From contig CM039502.1 of the NCBI GenBank assembly GCA_022432975.1, positions 69,279,318 through 69,343,317 on the forward strand: 64,000 bases of DNA. The letters are read 5' to 3'. Positions 23,137 to 34,913 of the stretch are shown here, one piece after another. This DNA is from Begonia masoniana. Its lineage: Eukaryota > Streptophyta > Magnoliopsida > Cucurbitales > Begoniaceae. Each line of letters opens with the position of its first letter. The stretch's first letter is position 1. Under the pieces are notes generated by a model. The model was given only the letters and a program-made list of their open reading frames with translations, ran no database searches and was not told the DNA's origin. Position numbers and translations under genes: made by a program.

Positions 23137-26100
23137 ATGGTGAGAGGACATCAAGAAGAGTCAAGCGAAAGCTCTCGAGCCATTGACCGACTAACCGAAC
23201 TGGTGGGTGCACAGTCACGCATGGTTGAACGCATGATGGCCAGAGAAGATGATAGAAACAATAACCATGGGAATAACAATCGTGATAATGCGCCGCGAGA
23301 CAATAGTGGAGATAGATTCCGGCGGCTCCAGCCACCTTCATTTGATGGATTGTCTACAGACCCGACTCGTGCTGAAACCTGGATTCGAACAATGGAGAAG
23401 ATGTTCAGCTATGCAGAGGTAGAAGACAACAGGAAAGTTATCTGTGCCACATTTTATCTCACCGAAAGTGCTGGATTTTGGTGGGATACGGTACAGTCGA
23501 CTACAATGGCATTAAGCTGGGAAGGATTCACGAAAATCTTCTACGAGAAGTACTTTGACCGAGGAGTGAGGAAGGAGAAGTTACTTGAATTCTCTCGGCT
23601 GCGACAGTATGGGTCAGTGGCTGAATACGTCCAGAAATTTGAGTCCTTATCCCGATATGCAGGACACATGGTGGCTACCGATGAGAACAAAGTACATCAG
23701 TTCATTCAAGGGCTAAAGATGGATTTATTACGTAGGATCACGACTGGAGGTTTCGATGAGGCACCGTATGTGAAAGTGGTGGCCAAGGCTTATCAGTTAG
23801 AGGCCTTAGAAATAAAGTCCCAGAGACAAAGAGATTCACCAAGAGGGATTATTCGAAGTGTTCCTCAACAGCAACAACAACAACAAAGAGGTCAGAATTT
23901 ACAACCTCAACAGCAACAAAACAGGGGCATTAAAAGGCCCAATGAAGCCATCCTCTACCAAGACAAAGAAAGAGACCAATGGGGGCTCCTCAGCCTTTAG
24001 TATGCCCACGGTGCCAGAAACCTCAAAGAGGAGAATGTAGGCTTGCTGCTGGCCAGTGTTTTCGATGTGGCAAAGTAGGCCATCTTGTTCGGGATTGCCC
24101 AATGCCGACACCAGGACGGGTCAAGCCGTGCCAAGAGTGTTTGCAATGATGGAGGATGTTGATGATGCTGATTTGCACACAGCAATAACAGGTACAATTT
24201 TGGTGTGTGATGTACCTGCTTATACCTTGTGGGATACTGGGGCCACACATTCATTTGTGTCGGGGGACTTCGTAGTTAGACAGAAGGTTAGTTGTACGTT
24301 GTCCGATCAGCCCTACAGCATTATGCTACCGTCCGGAGAGTTTATGCACTCCGAGCGGGTCATACGGAGTGATGTAGTGTCAGTAGGAGACCAGAAGTTG
24401 TACGCCAACCTCATCGTTATTGGTATGAAAGGGTACGACGTCATTCTGGGGATGGACTGGCTATTTAGACATCATGCCACCATCGACTGTAGGTCCGGGC
24501 TTGTGACTTTTAAGCGCCTGAACAAAGTAGAGTTCTCCTATCAGGCAATACCAAAGAAACATAGTGTGCCTGTTATATCCACCTTGAAAGCTCAACAGCT
24601 GATGAGGTCAGGATGTGTCGGATTCCTTGCCAACGTGGTAGATGTTCAAAGACAAGGTGAGGTGGAACTTCAAAATATTCCGGTGGTTCGAGAATTCTCA
24701 GAGGTCTTCCTGGATGATTTGCCGGGATTGCCACCTGATCGTGAGATCGAGTTCGAGATCGATGTGTATCCTGGTGCTGAACCAGTATCGAAGAATCCGT
24801 ACCGCATGGCACCAATAGAGCTGAAGGAGTTGAAGACTCAGCTGAAAGAACTGGTGGACAAGGGTTTTGTGCGCCCAAGTTTCTCCCCGTGGGGTGCTCC
24901 CGTCTTATTTGTTAAGAAGAAGGATGGGTCCCTACGGATGTGTATTGACTACCGTGAGTTGAACAAGTTGACGATTAAGAATAAGTACCCGTTGCCAAGA
25001 ATCGACGATTTATTTGACCAGCTACAAGGGGCTCGGGTATTCTCAAAGATTGACTTGCGCTCCGGATATTACCAGTTGAAGGTCAGAGCAAATGATATTC
25101 CAAAGACCGCCTTCAGGACCCGGTACGGGCATTACGAGTTCTTGGTGATGTCGTTCGGATTAACTAATGCTCCAGCAGCATTTATGGACCTGATGAATAG
25201 GATATTCCAAGATGTCTTGGATAAATATGTGATCGTTTTCATCGACGACATTCTGGTTTACTCCAGAAGTAAGGCCGAGCATGAGGGGCACTTGGCAATT
25301 GTGCTATCGACTCTGAGGCAGCATCAATTATATGCCAAGCTGTCAAAGTGTGAATTCTGGTTGAGTAGGATTAATTTCCTAGGCCATGTGGTGTCTGCTG
25401 AAGGAGTATCTGTGGACCCGACTAAGATTGAGGCTGTAAGGGACTGGCCAAAGCCGAGGAATGCAAGCGAAGTACGAAGCTTTATTGGACTAGCTGGTTA
25501 TTACAGGAAGTTCATTAAAGACTTCTCCGTGATAGCAAAACCTATGACCAGCTTAACAAAGAAAGACATCAAGTTCAGGTGGTCTGAAGCATGTGAAGTG
25601 AGCTTCCAGACACTCAAGCGAAAATTAACCACGGCTCCTCTACTAGTGTTGCCAACTGAAGACGGCAAATTCAGCGTATATTGTGATGCGTCCAAGATTG
25701 GCTTGGGATGTGTATTAATGCAAGAAGGGAAAGTGGTGGCATACGCATCCCGACAATTGAAAAACCACGAGCAAAACTACCCTACTCATGACCTTGAGTT
25801 AGCGGCAGTTGTGTTTGCGCTGAAGGTATGGAGACACCACCTATATGGACAATCTTGCGAGGTGTTTTCTGATCACAAGAGTTTGAAGTACATCTTTACT
25901 CAGAAAGAGTTAAATATGAGGCAAAGGCGGTGGTTAGAATTCGTGAAGGATTACGATGTTGAGATTAAATACCACCCGGGGAAATCCAATGTGGTAGCCG
26001 ATGCGTTGAGCAGGACGCCGTCTACTATACAACCGGCCTTGGCTACCATCTCACTGCCTTTGAGGACAGAGATCCAGAAGTTTGAACTGGAGGTAGTTTC

Positions 26101-27570
26101 TAAACTATCGGCCGTACTGGCAAATCTAACGTTACGGCCAACCGTTCTGGACCGAATTAAAGAGGCCCAGAAGACCAATTCAAAAGAGATGGCTGATATT
26201 GTGAGCAAGTTACCTATGGCCTCTTCCGATTTCAGTTACTCGGGAGACGGTATTCTGAAGTTCAAAGATAGGTGGTATGTTCCGAAAGATGAAGAGTTAC
26301 GGAAGGACATCTTGTCGGAAGCCCACTCATCTTCTTTCTCTGTACATCCCGGTAGCACGAAGATGTATCAAGACTTGAAACTTCACTTCTGGTGGCCGAA
26401 CATGAAGAATGAAGTGGCCAAGTATGTGGAGTCTTGTATGATATGTCAACAGGTCAAAGCTGAACATCAACGACCAAGTGGAACGCTTCAGCCTCTCCCG
26501 ATCCCCGAATGGAAGTGGGAGAACATTACAATGGACTTCGTTGTTGGCCTGCCAAGAACAGTTAAAGGCCATAATAGCATATGGGTCATAGTGGACAGAT
26601 TGACGAAATCGGCCCATTTTCTACCTGTGAAGACGACATTCTCTATGGATCAGTACGCAGAACTATATATTAGTGAGATTGTCAAGCTGCATGGTATTCC
26701 GGTGTCAATCGTTTCGGACCGAGATCCTAGATTCACTTCCAGGTTTTGGAAAAGCTTGCAAAGCTCCTTGGGCACTAGACTGGACTTCAGCACGGCGTTT
26801 CACCCACAGACGGATGGACAATCTGAGAGAACGATTCAGACATTGGAGGATATGTTAAGGGCGTGCGTGCTGGAACTTCATGCTCCTTGGAGTAGATATT
26901 TGCCACTTGTGGAGTTTGCCTACAACAATAGCTATCAGGCTACTATCGGCATGGCTCCATATGAAGCACTTTATGGCAGAAAGTGTAGGTCCCCGTTGTG
27001 TTGGGATGAAGTTGGGGAAACCAAGCTTATCGGCCCCGAGATACTACAACAGATGTCTGGAGTAATAACGGCAATCAAGCAAAGAATCCAAGCTGCACAA
27101 AGTCGACAGAAGAGCTATGCAGACCATCGGAGAAGAGATTTAGAGTTTACTGAGGGTGATGAGGTGTTTTTGAAGGTGTCACCTTTCAAAGGCGTGATGA
27201 GATTTGGCAAGAAAGGGAAGCTAAGCCCAAGATTTGTTGGGCCTTTTTCCATTTTAAAGAAAGTTGGGAACATGGCCTACAGACTATAGTTGCCAGCGTC
27301 AATGGATGGGGTTCACAATGTTTTTCATGTTTCGATGCTGAGAAAGTGTGTGCGGGATCCAACTCAGATCGTGCAACATGTGGACTTGACATCATGCCGA
27401 CACTTACATATGAAGAAAGGCCCATACAGATTCTGGATACCTCAGTCAAAGTGTTGCGCAACAAAGTGGTCCCGTTGGTGAAAGTTTTATGGCGTAATCA
27501 CAACGTGGAGGAAGCCACATGGGAAAGACAAGAAGATGTTAGAGCCCAATATCCGGACCTCTTCGCTTAA
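23137..27570 (+). pseudogene. gypsy 2 interior a: gag-pol, broken
   Basis: Gag starts [12 protein letters not shown] at 23137 and ends early at 24000, because one A is missing from an A-run near 23967 compared with interior b. A second missing base (a C near 24113) puts the following pol into a long open frame, 24056-27289. Pol holds protease ([10 protein letters not shown]), reverse transcriptase ([28 protein letters not shown]), RNase H ([15 protein letters not shown]), integrase zinc finger and D,D,E core ([35 protein letters not shown]). TAG at 27287-27289 stops it before the chromodomain-like tail. That tail has a further missing T near 27385. The same TAG is in interior b. Confidence 0.93.
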
Positions 27571-27610
27571 GCAAATTTTGGGGACAAAATTTCTGTTAAG
27601 GTGGGTGGAA

Positions 27611-30276
27611 TGTAACACCCGGCATTTTTGCCATGTAATAGTTTTTCCCGGATCGTTTAAACGGGATTAATATTATATTAATACAATGAATATTTTGGTT
27701 AAAATGATGGAATGTTTGAGGGAAAACCAAACTAAGTGTAATCAAAACAAGCCAATTAGGTTAAAAGCTAATGGAAGGGTAAATGTGGAAGTGATTGTGG
27801 TAGGTGGAAGCAAACCAATGGATGAGTGCCAAGTGGCAACTTGTTGAAGAAGATATGTCTCCTCTTCCTCCTACGTGAAGCTCACTTCTACCTCCCATTT
27901 CTGTTTTCTCTCTTCCAGGCGATTGAAACAAAACTTTCACACTTTGTCTCTCCAGCATTTCTCCGTTTTTTTTTTTCAGCAAAGGTGAGCGTCTTTTAAC
28001 GCTAACAAGTTTGGACAAGTTTAAAGTGAGTTTTTACCGAAGTTTAGGGTTTCAGTTTTGGGTGAAAACTCACTGTTTTGGATGAAAACACGTTGGTGTG
28101 TTTTCTAAAGTGTTTTAAGTGTGTTTGCTGCGTTTCCTACGTGATATTAGTTAGCATTTGTAGCGTTTAAATTCTGTACATTCATGTTACAGATCCGAAC
28201 TCTCCAGGGACGTTCGAGTACACTGCATTGCCGCAAACAGGTAAGTTCATAACCGTAGGTTGGCCCTTAAGGCCCTACATCATGGAGGTACTAGATATTT
28301 CAGTTCTGTCGGGTTGTTTTGGGTAGAAAGGTTATAGTTTATGTTTCTGAGTTGTCTGTATTCTTCTTCATGGTATGTTCTGTTATTTCTGTTGTCTGCC
28401 AGTTTAAGTTCAGGCACCGTTCATGCATACACGATTTTCTCTGAAAGCTCATGCAAAACTGTTTTCTGTACACTGTTTGAAATTAAACAAGATAAAATCT
28501 GACTGTCTGTAATGTACTGGTTAAGTGCGGGACGGGGACTGGCCCTCTGGTTTTATCCCTCCCTGGGAATCTGAAAATAAATTGTCCCTAGCAAGGACCC
28601 TCTGGTTTTATCCCTCCCTGGGAGTCTGAAAATCTGCTGTGCCTGATAGTGCACCATCTGTTTGCCAGTTCCCCTATAAGCCCCACTTATACCCCTCTGC
28701 CACTGAAATGTAAAGTTCTGTTCTGTCACTGTATTCTGAAAACTGCATGCATAGCATTTTGCATCACTGCATCTGTATTATGTTCTTACTGAGTTTTAGA
28801 CTCATAGGTGAACTCTCTGATGTAGGTACTGAACCCGAAACTGAGGACCTTGTTCCTCAAAATGACGATCTGATGTAGCTGGTGGTTTGAGCTCTCGGGG
28901 TGGTTGCTGCAGTCAGACATAGCTTTCTGTCTTGAGGTTTAAGTCTTTAAAGTAAAGGTCATAGTTGTAAACTCTTCTGGAAATTCTGCTGTGTTTGTTT
29001 TAAAAACTCTGTTAAGGCTCTGTGATTCGTTTTAAAAAAAAAACCTGTAGGAAATTCTGGTGGATGTATATATATATTGTATAAGTTCTGATGGTCAAGA
29101 TTTTGATCTCTGTCGACAGTTGATAGATGTCTCCTGAAATATTCTGTATTAATGTCTTGAAATGTTTTGAAAACATTCTGTAATTGCTTGAGTTCTCCCT
29201 TTTCAGGTCATACATGGATGGTCTCGAATTTTAGAGCTATCCATGCAGTTTGTTTTCTTGAAATCTGTCATTTGTAATGAAGGTCTGAAACCTGTATGCC
29301 TTCTGTTGTGCTCGAGAACCATGTTTTGATGTGGTTTGAGAATCTGAGACGTTTAAGTCTTCTGTTTTTATGCCCTCTGTCTGTATGCTTTCCTGTCAAA
29401 AGTTGTAAATTCTGTCTTTAAAACTATGTCTTCTGATTTCATCTACCGGTAGGAATTTTGCCTGCATCTACCGCCAAACAGTGTTTCTGCCTTAGGTTTT
29501 CATCTTCCGATTTAAATTGCTATCTTCATCTTCCGATGACGTCAGAACATCTTCCGGCTGACGTCATCACCTTCTGCCGATTACGTTCACTACCTGTATC
29601 TGCCGATGACGTCATCACATCTTCCGATGACATCATCACACATCCCGATTTCACCTGTCTGCCTTCATCTTCCGATGACGTCAGAACATCTTCCGGCTGA
29701 CGTCATCACCTTCTGCCGATTACGTTCACTACCTGTATCTGCCGATGACGTCATCACATCTTCCGATGACGTCATCACACATCCCGATTTCACCTGCCTG
29801 CCTTCATCTTCCGATGACGTCAGAACATCTTCCGGCTGACGTCATCTCCTCTTCCGGCTGACGTCACCCACTGTTTACTTCTTCCGATTTCAGAGCATCA
29901 TTTTGGTTTAATTTCATCTACAGCCCAATAGTATTCTGCCTCTTTGAAAAACTAAGTCTTCCGCCAAATTTCTGCCTATGCCTTCCGACTTCATTCCCTA
30001 TTTTCTGCTGCTATTTATACTCTGTTACTCACTGTAGTTTCTTCTCCTGTGTAAAGTTATGCTCTTTTAGGGTTTGCATTGACAGTGCATGTTTTCTGTC
30101 ATTCGGTTCTGTTTTCTGTTAAAGTTTTAAAAGTTCAGTTGGCTTTCATAAGTTGTTCCAGCAACGCTGTCTGTTCTGTTTATGTTAAAAAAAAATAGTC
30201 ACCGTTTTCTGCAAATGACCCAGAGTGACGGCTTGGTTCTCGGGTTCCGATCGGGATTCGGTTTCGGGCTGTCACA
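27611..30276 (+). repeat. LTR b of gypsy 2 (shared middle LTR)
   Basis: 2666 bp, TGTAACACCCGGC to GGGCTGTCACA, with a short TGACGTCA array at 29530-29870. It serves both as 3' LTR of interior a and 5' LTR of interior b. It retains the complete 3' part that LTR a lacks. Confidence 0.93.
29530..29870. repeat. Short TGACGTCA minisatellite in LTR b
   Basis: The least expanded of the three arrays, with about a dozen TGACGTCA-type sites mixed with CATCCCGATTTCACCTG and TTCTGCCGATTACGTTCAC spacers. It is probably closest to the ancestral arrangement. Confidence 0.88.
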
Positions 30277-30280
30277 GTTG

Positions 30281-30292
30281 TGGTATCAGAGA
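30281..30292 (+). other. Primer-binding site of gypsy 2 interior b
   Basis: TGGTATCAGAGA, matching the methionine-tRNA complement, four bases after the LTR. Interior a has only the TATCAGAGA part because its upstream LTR end was lost. Confidence 0.85.
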
Positions 30293-30437
30293 GACACGGT
30301 TTTAAAAACGATTCTGTGAAATGTCTGACTGCACAACCTGCCACGTGAGATCGCTCCACCAACTGTAAGTGTTTAAAGACTTCTGTAAAAGTTCTGTTTA
30401 TTAAGTTAGGTTATTCTGTTTATAGGGTTTATTAGAA

Positions 30438-33400
30438 ATGGTGAGAGGACATCAAGAAGAGTCAAGCGAAAGCTCTCGAGCCATTGACCGACTAACCGAA
30501 CTGGTGGGTGCACAGTCACGCATGGTTGAACGCATGATGGCCAGAGAAGATGATAGAAACAATAACCATGGGAATAACAATCGTGATAATGCGCCGCGAG
30601 ACAATAGTGGAGATAGATTCCGGCGGCTCCAGCCACCTTCATTTGATGGATTGTCTACAGACCCGACTCGTGCTGAAACCTGGATTCGAACAATGGAGAA
30701 GATGTTCAGCTATGCAGAGGTAGAAGACAACAGGAAAGTTATCTGTGCCACATTTTATCTCACCGAAAGTGCTGGATTTTGGTGGGATACGGTACAGTCG
30801 ACTACAATGGCATTAAGCTGGGAAGGATTCACGAAAATCTTCTACGAGAAGTACTTTGACCGAGGAGTGAGGAAGGAGAAGTTACTTGAATTCTCTCGGC
30901 TGCGACAGTATGGGTCAGTGGCTGAATACGTCCAGAAATTTGAGTCCTTATCCCGATATGCAGGACACATGGTGGCTACCGATGAGAACAAAGTACATCA
31001 GTTCATTCAAGGGCTAAAGATGGATTTATTACGTAGGATCACGACTGGAGGTTTCGATGAGGCACCGTATGTGAAAGTGGTGGCCAAGGCTTATCAGTTA
31101 GAGGCCTTAGAAATAAAGTCCCAGAGACAAAGAGATTCACCAAGAGGGATTATTCGAAGTGTTCCTCAACAGCAACAACAACAACAAAGAGGTCAGAATT
31201 TACAACCTCAACAGCAACAAAACAGGGGCATTAAAAGGCCCAATGAAGCCATCCTCTACCAAGACAAAAGAAAGAGACCAATGGGGGCTCCTCAGCCTTT
31301 AGTATGCCCACGGTGCCAGAAACCTCAAAGAGGAGAATGTAGGCTTGCTGCTGGCCAGTGTTTTCGATGTGGCAAAGTAGGCCATCTTGTTCGGGATTGC
31401 CCAATGCCCGACACCAGGACGGGTCAAGCCGTGCCAAGAGTGTTTGCAATGATGGAGGATGTTGATGATGCTGATTTGCACACAGCAATAACAGGTACAA
31501 TTTTGGTGTGTGATGTACCTGCTTATACCTTGTGGGATACTGGGGCCACACATTCATTTGTGTCGGGGGACTTCGTAGTTAGACAGAAGGTTAGTTGTAC
31601 GTTGTCCGATCAGCCCTACAGCATTATGCTACCGTCCGGAGAGTTTATGCACTCCGAGCGGGTCATACGGAGTGATGTAGTGTCAGTAGGAGACCAGAAG
31701 TTGTACGCCAACCTCATCGTTATTGGTATGAAAGGGTACGACGTCATTCTGGGGATGGACTGGCTATTTAGACATCATGCCACCATCGACTGTAGGTCCG
31801 GGCTTGTGACTTTTAAGCGCCTGAACAAAGTAGAGTTCTCCTATCAGGCAATACCAAAGAAACATAGTGTGCCTGTTATATCCACCTTGAAAGCTCAACA
31901 GCTGATGAGGTCAGGATGTGTCGGATTCCTTGCCAACGTGGTAGATGTTCAAAGACAAGGTGAGGTGGAACTTCAAAATATTCCGGTGGTTCGAGAATTC
32001 TCAGAGGTCTTCCTGGATGATTTGCCGGGATTGCCACCTGATCGTGAGATCGAGTTCGAGATCGATGTGTATCCTGGTGCTGAACCAGTATCGAAGAATC
32101 CGTACCGCATGGCACCAATAGAGCTGAAGGAGTTGAAGACTCAGCTGAAAGAACTGGTGGACAAGGGTTTTGTGCGCCCAAGTTTCTCCCCGTGGGGTGC
32201 TCCCGTCTTATTTGTTAAGAAGAAGGATGGGTCCCTACGGATGTGTATTGACTACCGTGAGTTGAACAAGTTGACGATTAAGAATAAGTACCCGTTGCCA
32301 AGAATCGACGATTTATTTGACCAGCTACAAGGGGCTCGGGTATTCTCAAAGATTGACTTGCGCTCCGGATATTACCAGTTGAAGGTCAGAGCAATGATAT
32401 TCCAAAGACCGCCTTCAGGACCCGGTACGGGCATTACGAGTTCTTGGTGATGTCGTTCGGATTAACTAATGCTCCAGCAGCATTTATGGACCTGATGAAT
32501 AGGATATTCCAAGATGTCTTGGATAAATATGTGATCGTTTTCATCGACGACATTCTGGTTTACTCCAGAAGTAAGGCCGAGCATGAGGGGCACTTGGCAA
32601 TTGTGCTATCGACTCTGAGGCAGCATCAATTATATGCCAAGCTGTCAAAGTGTGAATTCTGGTTGAGTAGGATTAATTTCCTAGGCCATGTGGTGTCTGC
32701 TGAAGGAGTATCTGTGGACCCGACTAAGATTGAGGCTGTAAGGGACTGGCCAAAGCCGAGGAATGCAAGCGAAGTACGAAGCTTTATTGGACTAGCTGGT
32801 TATTACAGGAAGTTCATTAAAGACTTCTCCGTGATAGCAAAACCTATGACTAGCTTAACAAAGAAAGACATCAAGTTCAGGTGGTCTGAAGCATGTGAAG
32901 TGAGCTTCCAGACACTCAAGCGAAAATTAACCACGGCTCCTCTACTAGTGTTGCCAACTGAAGACGGCAAATTCAGCGTATATTGTGATGCGTCCAAGAT
33001 TGGCTTGGGATGTGTATTAATGCAAGAAGGGAAAGTGGTGGCATACGCATCCCGACAATTGAAAAACCACGAGCAAAACTACCCTACTCATGACCTTGAG
33101 TTAGCGGCAGTTGTGTTTGCGCTGAAGGTATGGAGACACCACCTATATGGACAATCTTGCGAGGTGTTTTCTGATCACAAGAGTTTGAAGTACATCTTTA
33201 CTCAGAAAGAGTTAAATATGAGGCAAAGGCGGTGGTTAGAATTCGTGAAGGATTACGATGTTGAGATTAAATACCACCCGGGGAAATCCAATGTGGTAGC
33301 CGATGCGTTGAGCAGGACGCCGTCTACTATACAACCGGCCTTGGCTACCATCTCACTGCCTTTGAGGACAGAGATCCAGAAGTTTGAACTGGAGGTAGTT

Positions 33401-34873
33401 TCTAAACTATCGGCCGTACTGGCAAATCTAACGTTACGGCCAACCGTTCTGGACCGAATTAAAGAGGCCCAGAAGACCAATTCAAAAGAGATGGCTGATA
33501 TTGTGAGCAAGTTACCTATGGCCTCTTCCGATTTCAGTTACTCGGGAGACGGTATTCTGAAGTTCAAAGATAGGTGGTATGTTCCGAAAGATGAAGAGTT
33601 ACGGAAGGACATCTTGTCGGAAGCCCACTCATCTTCTTTCTCTGTACATCCCGGTAGCACGAAGATGTATCAAGACTTGAAACTTCACTTCTGGTGGCCG
33701 AACATGAAGAATGAAGTGGCCAAGTATGTGGAGTCTTGTATGATATGTCAACAGGTCAAAGCTGAACATCAACGACCAAGTGGAACGCTTCAGCCTCTCC
33801 CGATCCCCGAATGGAAGTGGGAGAACATTACAATGGACTTCGTTGTTGGCCTGCCAAGAACAGTTAAAGGCCATAATAGCATATGGGTCATAGTGGACAG
33901 ATTGACGAAATCGGCCCATTTTCTACCTGTGAAGACGACATTCTCTATGGATCAGTACGCAGAACTATATATTAGTGAGATTGTCAAGCTGCATGGTATT
34001 CCGGTGTCAATCGTTTCGGACCGAGATCCTAGATTCACTTCCAGGTTTTGGAAAAGCTTGCAAAGCTCCTTGGGCACTAGACTGGACTTCAGCACGGCGT
34101 TTCACCCACAGACGGATGGACAATCTGAGAGAACGATTCAGACATTGGAGGATATGTTAAGGGCGTGCGTGCTGGAACTTCATGCTCCTTGGAGTAGATA
34201 TTTGCCACTTGTGGAGTTTGCCTACAACAATAGCTATCAGGCTACTATCGGCATGGCTCCATATGAAGCACTTTATGGCAGAAAGTGTAGGTCCCCGTTG
34301 TGTTGGGATGAAGTTGGGGAAACCAAGCTTATCGGCCCCGAGATACTACAACAGATGTCTGGAGTAATAACGGCAATCAAGCAAAGAATCCAAGCTGCAC
34401 AAAGTCGACAGAAGAGCTATGCAGACCATCGGAGAAGAGATTTAGAGTTTACTGAGGGTGATGAGGTGTTTTTGAAGGTGTCACCTTTCAAAGGCGTGAT
34501 GAGATTTGGCAAGAAAGGGAAGCTAAGCCCAAGATTTGTTGGGCCTTTTTCCATTTTAAAGAAAGTTGGGAACATGGCCTACAGACTATAGTTGCCAGCG
34601 TCAATGGATGGGGTTCACAATGTTTTTCATGTTTCGATGCTGAGAAAGTGTGTGCGGGATCCAACTCAGATCGTGCAACATGTGGACTTTGACATCATGC
34701 CGACACTTACATATGAAGAAAGGCCCATACAGATTCTGGATACCTCAGTCAAAGTGTTGCGCAACAAAGTGGTCCCGTTGGTAAAAGTTTTATGGCGTAA
34801 TCACAACGTGGAGGAAGCCACATGGGAAAGACAAAAAGATGTTAGAGCCCAATATCCGGACCTCTTCGCTTAA
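30438..34873 (+). pseudogene. gypsy 2 interior b: gag-pol, broken
   Basis: Gag and pol are fused in one open frame from 30438 to 32450 (670 codons): gag, zinc knuckle [14 protein letters not shown] (near 31363-31404), protease [10 protein letters not shown] (near 31540), and the first half of reverse transcriptase. A missing A at about 32391 shifts frame there. The remaining pol ([13 protein letters not shown] onward, with RNase H and integrase) is open from 32444 to 34591, where it meets the same TAG as interior a. The tail 34592-34873 is open and holds the chromodomain-like segment (VKVLWRNHNVEEATWERQ). Apart from single-base length differences it is almost identical to interior a. Confidence 0.93.
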
Positions 34874-34913
34874 GCAAATTTTGGGGACAAAATTTCTGTT
34901 AAGGTGGGTGGAA

